From assembly GCA_009700485.1 (NCBI GenBank), contig WLLZ01000064.1, forward strand, positions 1 through 9,831: a stretch of 9,831 nt of DNA. The letters run 5' to 3'. The notes beneath the pieces were generated by a model. The model was not told the DNA's origin, ran no database searches, and saw only the letters and a program-made list of their open reading frames with translations. The stretch comes from Actinomycetota bacterium (GTDB taxonomy: Bacteria; Actinomycetota; Actinomycetes; S36-B12). Shown in pieces: positions 5,585-9,831 of the stretch (position 1 is the stretch's first letter; the number at the start of each line of letters is the position of its first letter). The position numbers were made by a program, and so were the translations under genes.

Positions 5585-6099
5585 CTATTTACCGCCGAAA
5601 GCACCTCTTGCCGCTTCGACTCAGCCAAGATTCCACCAAGCGGAGACACTTCACGCATCTGGATTGAATCGATGCTAATCGAGGTCATAACTTGACGGAT
5701 CGCACGAAGGTCGTCGGCAGCAACGAGCGCAGCCCATCGATCTAAGTTCCGCAGGTGTGGCTGACCGCGTGTCGAGCCCCGAAACCGGTTTAGATTTTCG
5801 ACAATAACTGGCCGCCAAACTTGCCAAGACTCCGGGCTCAATTCCAGCGCGAGTCGTTCGTGGAGTCGCCAACGGCGTTCACTTGACCGGTCCAACTCGA
5901 CCCGCACGGACCTCCGCGTTACTTCAAGGCGGTGGCCCATACACGACAGCAGTCGATCGAGCATTTCGTCGCTTAAGTCGATTCGCCTATGCATCATCTG
6001 GCTCAAACTTGGCTGCTTCACACCGCTTAACTCCGCTAGCTTGGCCTGCGTGATACCGACATCGACCATTACTTGCTGCAGGATCTCGGCACGTTCCAT
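5581..6099 (-). CDS. XRE-like helix-turn-helix protein, probable antitoxin/repressor
   Basis: A 172-residue protein from ATG 6099. The N-terminal third is a helix-turn-helix of the Cro/XRE type: GITQAKLAELSGVKQPSLSQ at residues 15-34 (helix, turn, recognition helix), followed by a supporting helix DEMLDRLLSCMG. The remainder (about 70-172), rich in Arg, Glu and Trp, includes ERLALELSPESWQVWRP, LVAADDLRAIRQVMTS and a tail with SPLGGILAESKRQEVL, the layout of antitoxins encoded beside DUF6036 nucleotidyltransferases. Its stop TGA overlaps the ATG of that partner by 4 bp. An in-frame GTG at 6117 would add six residues but falls within the promoter/operator dyad, so ATG 6099 is preferred. It probably represses its own operon from the CATAG dyad. 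It is intact although its partner carries a nonsense codon. A plain regulator role cannot be excluded. Confidence 0.82.
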   Translation of the reverse strand: MERAEILQQVMVDVGITQAKLAELSGVKQPSLSQMMHRRIDLSDEMLDRLLSCMGHRLEVTRRSVRVELDRSSERRWRLHERLALELSPESWQVWRPVIVENLNRFRGSTRGQPHLRNLDRWAALVAADDLRAIRQVMTSISIDSIQMREVSPLGGILAESKRQEVLSAVNR

Positions 6100-6105
6100 G
6101 CGAAA

Positions 6106-6126
6106 AGCATAGCACACAATACTATG
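6106..6126 (-). promoter_or_regulatory. Candidate leaderless promoter and operator of the HTH/nucleotidyltransferase operon
   Basis: On the minus strand TATGCT (6106-6111, 4 of 6 matches to TATAAT) lies exactly 6 bases before ATG 6099, the spacing expected for a transcript starting at the start codon. Overlapping it is the dyad CATAGcacacaataCTATG (arms 6108-6112 and 6122-6126). The -35 is poor (TCAACT at 17 bases). A dyad across the -10 of an antitoxin-type gene suggests autorepression. Confidence 0.5.
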
Positions 6127-6789
6127 TTAGTTGAGTTCCAGCAGGGCCCTTAGCTCCGCAGCATCATCAACAATGGAAACCGCTCCGGCGTCGGTCAACT
6201 CCGCGCGCGACCCATAACCCCAGAGCACCCCGATGGTTGGGATCCCGAACGCTTTGGCCCCGAGAACGTCATGGCTGCGATCACCGACCATATGGATGTC
6301 GGTGGCGCCCGGATCTTCAATACCGAGTTCTTCGAGGGTGTGGGCAATGACATCAGCCTTATGTTGGCGGGCACCATGCATTTCGGCGCCACCGATAAAG
6401 GTGAAATAGCCGTCAAGCCCAAAGTGGGTCAGGATGCGGGTTGCTGATTCGGTGGGCTTCGAAGTCGCGGTAGCGATAGTTGCGCCTTGGGTTTGGAGGT
6501 CGGCGAGAATTTCTGGCAGCCCCGGGTAGACGGCGTTTTCATACTCACCAACGTCGTGGTATCGCTCGCGATATTTGGCGATCATCCGCGTGCTCTCCGC
6601 TGGGGTTACCCCAAAATGATTGATGAAGGTGTCAACAAGTGGCGGGCCGAGAAAGCTGCGCATGGCATCGTCATCAGGGCCTTCCAGACCAATGTCAGCG
6701 AGGGCGTAGCGAATGCAGGCGATAATGCCGGGCGCTGAATCGGTAATGGTGCCGTCAAGGTCAAAGAGCACTACGCGCGAGTTGGTCAC
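6127..6789 (-). CDS. HAD-family phosphatase, phosphoglycolate phosphatase-like
   Basis: A 220-residue haloacid dehalogenase-superfamily phosphatase of the Gph/PGPase branch with a C1 helical cap. Motif I is DLDGT with nucleophile Asp10 and acid/base Asp12; motif II is TATSKP (Ser110 or Thr109, then Lys111); the motif III lysine is Lys144 in HKADVI; motif IV is GDRSHD (Asp170 and Asp174, magnesium). The cap lies at about residues 17-85 and includes FLGPPL, typical of this branch. It would hydrolyse a small phosphoester such as 2-phosphoglycolate in the cytoplasm, but HAD specificity cannot be read from motifs, and pyrophosphatase or nucleotidase activity is possible. GTG 6789 is the only in-frame start, with a stop just upstream. 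No SD is present; CATGAT 6 bases upstream suggests a leaderless message. It is divergent from the phosphodiesterase gene and ends 27 bases before the HTH gene. Confidence 0.88.
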   Translation of the reverse strand: MTNSRVVLFDLDGTITDSAPGIIACIRYALADIGLEGPDDDAMRSFLGPPLVDTFINHFGVTPAESTRMIAKYRERYHDVGEYENAVYPGLPEILADLQTQGATIATATSKPTESATRILTHFGLDGYFTFIGGAEMHGARQHKADVIAHTLEELGIEDPGATDIHMVGDRSHDVLGAKAFGIPTIGVLWGYGSRAELTDAGAVSIVDDAAELRALLELN

Positions 6790-6795
6790 CGCGGC

Positions 6796-6808
6796 ATCAT
6801 GTCATGAT
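6796..6808. promoter_or_regulatory. Palindrome in the HAD/phosphodiesterase divergent spacer, overlapping a -10-like box
   Basis: ATCATG-T-CATGAT is a perfect 13-bp inverted repeat around one base. Its left half read on the minus strand is CATGAT, 6 bases before GTG 6789, matching the leaderless -10 spacing seen for the HTH gene. On the plus strand TATGGG at 6826-6831 could be the -10 for the phosphodiesterase. One regulator could control both genes from this 53-base spacer; this is inference. Confidence 0.35.
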
Positions 6809-6842
6809 CGAACATTGAGCCCACGTATGGGAACCTTGGCTG

Positions 6843-7631
6843 GTGTCAATCATGGTGGTGGCCCATCGCGGCTCGAATAAGGATGAACCGGAGCACAGTT
6901 TGGCCGCCTATTTGTTGGCCGTGGAGGAAGGTGCTGACGGGGTTGAGTGTGATGTTCGACTTAGCGCGGATGGCACCTTGGTATGTGTTCACGACCGCAG
7001 GGTGAGCCGCACGAGTGATGGCCGCGGAGTGGTTTCGGCGCTGACCCTGCCCGAACTTGAGCTCCACGATTTCAGCGGCGGGCCGTCAGTTTGGCGTGAT
7101 TTTGAAGACCCGCGGCCCGATGAAACAAGAAGTCAGATTTTGACGTTACGCACCATGTTGGCGACACTGCTTGACGCCTCACCAACTATCACCTTCTCAA
7201 TCGAGACCAAGCACCCAACGCGTTACGGTGCTTACGTGGAGTCGTCCCTCGTCGAACTTCTTGAGTACTTCGGCCTACTGCGACCAGCGAAGGATGGATC
7301 TTCACGGGTTCGCATGATGTCATTTAGTTCTTGGGCGTTACGGCGCATGCATCAGATGGCGCCGGGTACTCCGACCGTGTTGCTGATGGATCGCCTGTTC
7401 CTGTGGCGGAAAAACGGTTGGCTGCCCCGTGAGGTTGACATCGCGGGCATCTCGATTGAGGCGCTGCGCAAACACCCGGAGTATGTGGCGGTTGCGCACG
7501 GTAAAGGCCATCAGGTACATGTCTGGACAGTTGATCAACCGGCTGATGTCGCGCTTTGCGTTGAGACCGGAGTCGATGCAATTATCAGTAATAAGCCTGC
7601 CATGGTGCGAGAGGTTTTGGGCATTGCGTAG
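6843..7631 (+). CDS. Glycerophosphodiester phosphodiesterase (GlpQ1/UgpQ-like)
   Basis: A 262-residue GDPD TIM-barrel enzyme that hydrolyses glycerophosphodiesters to glycerol-3-phosphate and an alcohol. It has the family's core: VAHRG (catalytic His8), E-P-E-H-S (15-19), VECDVRLSADG (Glu35 and Asp37, metal), CVHD (second catalytic His50), IETKHPTRYG (120-129; Glu121, Lys123) and a late HVWTVDQPADVALCVETGVD block with IISNKP. The order and spacing recall Mycobacterium GlpQ1. No signal peptide is visible, so it is probably cytoplasmic. Start: GTG 6843 is listed, with ATG 6852 (three codons later) equally plausible; neither has a strong SD. The DUF5926 gene follows after 9 bases and is likely cotranscribed, an arrangement I recall from other actinomycetes. 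The divergent HAD phosphatase suggests shared phosphate-ester metabolism, which is only inference. Confidence 0.93.
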   Translation: MSIMVVAHRGSNKDEPEHSLAAYLLAVEEGADGVECDVRLSADGTLVCVHDRRVSRTSDGRGVVSALTLPELELHDFSGGPSVWRDFEDPRPDETRSQILTLRTMLATLLDASPTITFSIETKHPTRYGAYVESSLVELLEYFGLLRPAKDGSSRVRMMSFSSWALRRMHQMAPGTPTVLLMDRLFLWRKNGWLPREVDIAGISIEALRKHPEYVAVAHGKGHQVHVWTVDQPADVALCVETGVDAIISNKPAMVREVLGIA

Positions 7632-7640
7632 ATTTGCGTC

Positions 7641-8612
7641 ATGGGTAAACAATCGAAGATGGCCAAGCAGGTAAAGCAGGCAGCTGCCGATGGTGTGACG
7701 GGCAAGAATGTCGATGCGGCGGATGTGCCAGTTGTTGGGCTGCGCGAGCCATGCCCGTGCGGTTCGGGCCGCCGCTACAAGGCCTGCCACGGTAAATCTT
7801 CGGGCTCAGTTAGCACCCTGCGGGCCTTCGAAGGGTTCGCCTCCGAGTGCGACCTCATCGCGATGCGCGAACTCGTGCCGGCGGCCACCGCACCTTTGAC
7901 CTTGAACGATGGTTCTGGTCGCGTCGTAACAATTGCCTCGGTTTTGCCGATGGCATGGCCCGCTCTGGTGCGCGCCGATGGCACGATCATGTTGGGCTTG
8001 CAGGTGAACACCGACAACGGTGATGTCAGCTGTGATCTTGGCTCGGCATTGGCCCGCGCTTTGGAGACCGAACCCGGTAATCCGGTGCCACCAACTCGCG
8101 ACATGGCGGGTGCACCCAGGCTGCAGGATTTAGTGGATGTTACGGTGCCGCTGGCCATCAGCGTGCACGAAGGTTTTGACTTCTGGATCGATGGTGATGA
8201 AATGACCACGGAGATGAAAGAATCGTTGGAGCGGGCAAATTCATACGCACACCCGACGACGCGACTTAAATCTGTGGAGGCGGCCTACTGGACCGAAATG
8301 GGCCCCAAGGAGCACCTTCGGTGGGTAATGCCGCAGGAGGAAGAACCGCTACTGAATGCACTGTCACGCTTGCACGCGCGCGAAGAAACGTCGCTCGGTG
8401 AGAACACTCGCTTGGTCGGCATGTTCCGAGCGCAGGGCCTGATGGCTCCGGTTTGGGATTTACCGCTGGGATTTGGCGCTGAGGCCTGCGAAGTGCCAGC
8501 GGCTAAGTTCGCTGAGCGCCTCGCCGCTGCACTGAAAGAGAGCGCGCCGCTTACGGATTCGGAACGTCGGGCGCGGGCGGGTCTGACGACACGTCAGGTG
8601 ACTTTGCGTTAG
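7641..8612 (+). CDS. DUF5926 family protein with N-terminal SEC-C zinc motif
   Basis: A 323-residue protein with a basic N-terminus (MGKQSKMAKQVKQ) and then a SEC-C zinc knuckle, REPCPCGSGRRYKACHG at residues 35-51. The ligands would be Cys38, Cys40, Cys49 and His50, the C-x-C-x8-C-H form. After it comes FEGFASECDLIAMRELVPAATAPL, the characteristic block of actinobacterial DUF5926 proteins, often mislabelled as SecA because of the shared motif. The true SecA ATPase domains are absent. Function is unknown; SEC-C motifs bind zinc and in SecA mediate SecB or ribosome contacts, so an RNA- or ribosome-related role is a guess. It begins 9 bases after the phosphodiesterase stop without a clear SD. 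Its conserved-looking end (RRARAGLTTRQVTLR) overlaps the convergent channel-like gene by 62 bases. Confidence 0.9.
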   Translation: MGKQSKMAKQVKQAAADGVTGKNVDAADVPVVGLREPCPCGSGRRYKACHGKSSGSVSTLRAFEGFASECDLIAMRELVPAATAPLTLNDGSGRVVTIASVLPMAWPALVRADGTIMLGLQVNTDNGDVSCDLGSALARALETEPGNPVPPTRDMAGAPRLQDLVDVTVPLAISVHEGFDFWIDGDEMTTEMKESLERANSYAHPTTRLKSVEAAYWTEMGPKEHLRWVMPQEEEPLLNALSRLHAREETSLGENTRLVGMFRAQGLMAPVWDLPLGFGAEACEVPAAKFAERLAAALKESAPLTDSERRARAGLTTRQVTLR

Positions 8613-9831
8613 CCGCTTTATTCTGCGCTAGTACATCGGTGGCTAACGTAGGCCACATGACTGGTGTGGGAGTATCGCGCGGTCCGGTCCAAGGTGCTGG
8701 GGTGGCGTCTAATCTGCGCAGCAATGCGTACATCGGAAACTCATAGGTTGCTCGAATCCTGCGAAACATCTCCCACGCATCCTCGATTTCAACCTCGATA
8801 GGGAAGTCAGATCTGCGCAGGATGTCAACGGCGTAATCAAACTCCGTGCGAGTAAGAGTCGATGTCATTGTTTCCGCACCAGTGAAACGGTTAAAGCGGG
8901 TCTCCGCTAGCGCATTTGAAGTATCGGTCGCTGCGGCCTCGTGAACCGCGGCTATCGCGGCGTCGCGGGCCGGCACCTTAAGTTGCTCAGGTCTGACTTG
9001 ACTACCACTCGTGACTTTGCGCGCCCAGAGACTCCGGAACGGCACATAGTAAAGTCTCGATTTATTCGCTGCGAAGAAGACATACAGCGTCTGAACTGAT
9101 TCAGAGCCATGCAGCAAAGTGACGTATGCGGGAGTGCGTGGCAAACTGGCGTTGAGTGCAATCATCAGAGCGCTGGCATCCATGGCGCTTAGCAGTGAAA
9201 CCAAGAAGTGTCTGGTTCCGCGGCCAGATCGGACATACATCAACATCGGGTACGTGATATGAGTCATGCGCAATTTTGCCGCCCATGGTGCCCACTTACC
9301 TAAATGCATCGGCAGATCCGGAAGTGATTTAGCGAGGGAAATCCGCGAAAGTAGTTCAGGGCCCCAGGCGGGCTCACCGGCATCCGTTGCCATGAGGGTC
9401 ACCGGGACTTCACGGTCGATGAAGGTCTGGTAGAGGGCAGGCAGGTACCCGATCATTAATGCAATCACTACCGGGCCTGTTATGGCGGCAAAGAAATCAA
9501 GCAGTGTCGCATTGCTACTGCCGTTGTCATAGGCAAAGCCCAGTGTCAGCAAACTTGATCCAGATTGGACAATTGAAGCCCCGAGTGGTTGCCCGCTGAT
9601 TCCGTAGATCAAGAATCCGTAGGCAAAGATGTAGCACATCAGCCAAGTGATTAGTAGCGCGATGATGATCAAAGGGCCGGCCCAGGCAAGTGCAGCGTCA
9701 CGCCCCATATAGGTACGGCTAACTTTCGCGATTAACCGGCTAGCGCCGACAACACCGTTGATCACCAAATCTGTGATGAGAGAGCGCAAATTTCGCGGAA
9801 CCACCACGGTGCGTAGCAGGCTCAGCGAGGT
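8551..9831 (-). CDS. Ion channel-like membrane protein of unknown function (5' end beyond window)
   Basis: Minus-strand frame open from the stop at 8551 to the right edge (426 residues visible). GTG 9807 could be a start but has no SD, and the codons before it read TSLSLLRT and then VVVPRN, which looks like the end of an earlier transmembrane segment, so I treat the gene as 5'-incomplete. From GTG 9807, a hydrophobic helix spans about residues 40-68, then a loop with SSLLTLGF (84-91) that resembles a potassium-channel pore/filter region, then a second helix at about 104-130. The arrangement helix, P-loop, helix matches two-helix channel domains, but the signature TVGYG is degenerate (TLGFA), so potassium selectivity is doubtful. 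The last roughly 280 residues are soluble, without a recognisable RCK or cyclic-nucleotide domain, ending in a Pro/Asp/Ser-rich tail. I do not know its function. Confidence 0.7.
   Translation of the reverse strand, partial: TSLSLLRTVVVPRNLRSLITDLVINGVVGASRLIAKVSRTYMGRDAALAWAGPLIIIALLITWLMCYIFAYGFLIYGISGQPLGASIVQSGSSLLTLGFAYDNGSSNATLLDFFAAITGPVVIALMIGYLPALYQTFIDREVPVTLMATDAGEPAWGPELLSRISLAKSLPDLPMHLGKWAPWAAKLRMTHITYPMLMYVRSGRGTRHFLVSLLSAMDASALMIALNASLPRTPAYVTLLHGSESVQTLYVFFAANKSRLYYVPFRSLWARKVTSGSQVRPEQLKVPARDAAIAAVHEAAATDTSNALAETRFNRFTGAETMTSTLTRTEFDYAVDILRRSDFPIEVEIEDAWEMFRRIRATYEFPMYALLRRLDATPAPWTGPRDTPTPVMWPTLATDVLAQNKAANAKSPDVSSDPPAPDVPNP

Noticed and set aside
7338..8209. Minus-strand frames of 150 and 144 codons
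   Set aside because: They are antisense to the phosphodiesterase and DUF5926 genes, both of which have clear catalytic or zinc motifs on the plus strand.

Overview
The window looks like ordinary chromosome from an actinomycete-class bacterium of moderately high GC. By eye GC is in the mid-to-high fifties; I did not count it. The assignment rests on four things: a DUF5926/SEC-C protein (a family I know from actinomycetes) directly behind a GlpQ1-like glycerophosphodiesterase; frequent GTG starts; several starts with no Shine-Dalgarno but a -10-like hexamer about six bases upstream, as in leaderless transcripts; and actinobacterial-style sequences for the CoA transferase, thiolase and SDR. There are no tRNA or rRNA genes, insertion sequences, CRISPR arrays or convincing rho-independent terminators, and no gene-free stretch over 300 bases.

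Layout. Bases 1-3426, all on the minus strand, form one catabolic operon read right to left: an SDR dehydrogenase, a thiolase, and the two subunits of a 3-oxoacid CoA-transferase, the second cut by the left edge. Together they can oxidise a 3-hydroxyacyl substrate, activate a free 3-oxoacid such as acetoacetate with CoA from succinyl-CoA, and cleave the 3-ketoacyl-CoA to acetyl-CoA. A 185-base divergent region (3427-3611) with two possible hairpins and a 13-codon ORF separates this operon from a plus-strand FAD-linked D-2-hydroxyacid dehydrogenase (3612-4997).

Bases 5021-6099 (minus) hold a two-gene module of toxin-antitoxin type: an intact XRE-like helix-turn-helix gene, then a DUF6036-type nucleotidyltransferase that begins inside an ATGA overlap. 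The nucleotidyltransferase has an in-frame TAA at codon 5, so the toxin-like partner appears inactivated or N-terminally truncated while its probable antitoxin and operator remain. A HAD phosphatase (6127-6789, minus) lies just upstream of the module.

From 6843 a plus-strand pair encodes the glycerophosphodiesterase and the DUF5926/SEC-C protein. The latter overlaps tail-to-tail by 62 bases with a minus-strand membrane protein resembling a two-helix ion channel, whose 5' end probably lies beyond the right edge.

I see no clearly new multi-gene system. The points most worth checking are the nonsense codon in the nucleotidyltransferase with its intact partner, the structured leader and 18-bp palindrome around the start of the FAD dehydrogenase, and the overprinted C-terminus of the channel-like protein.
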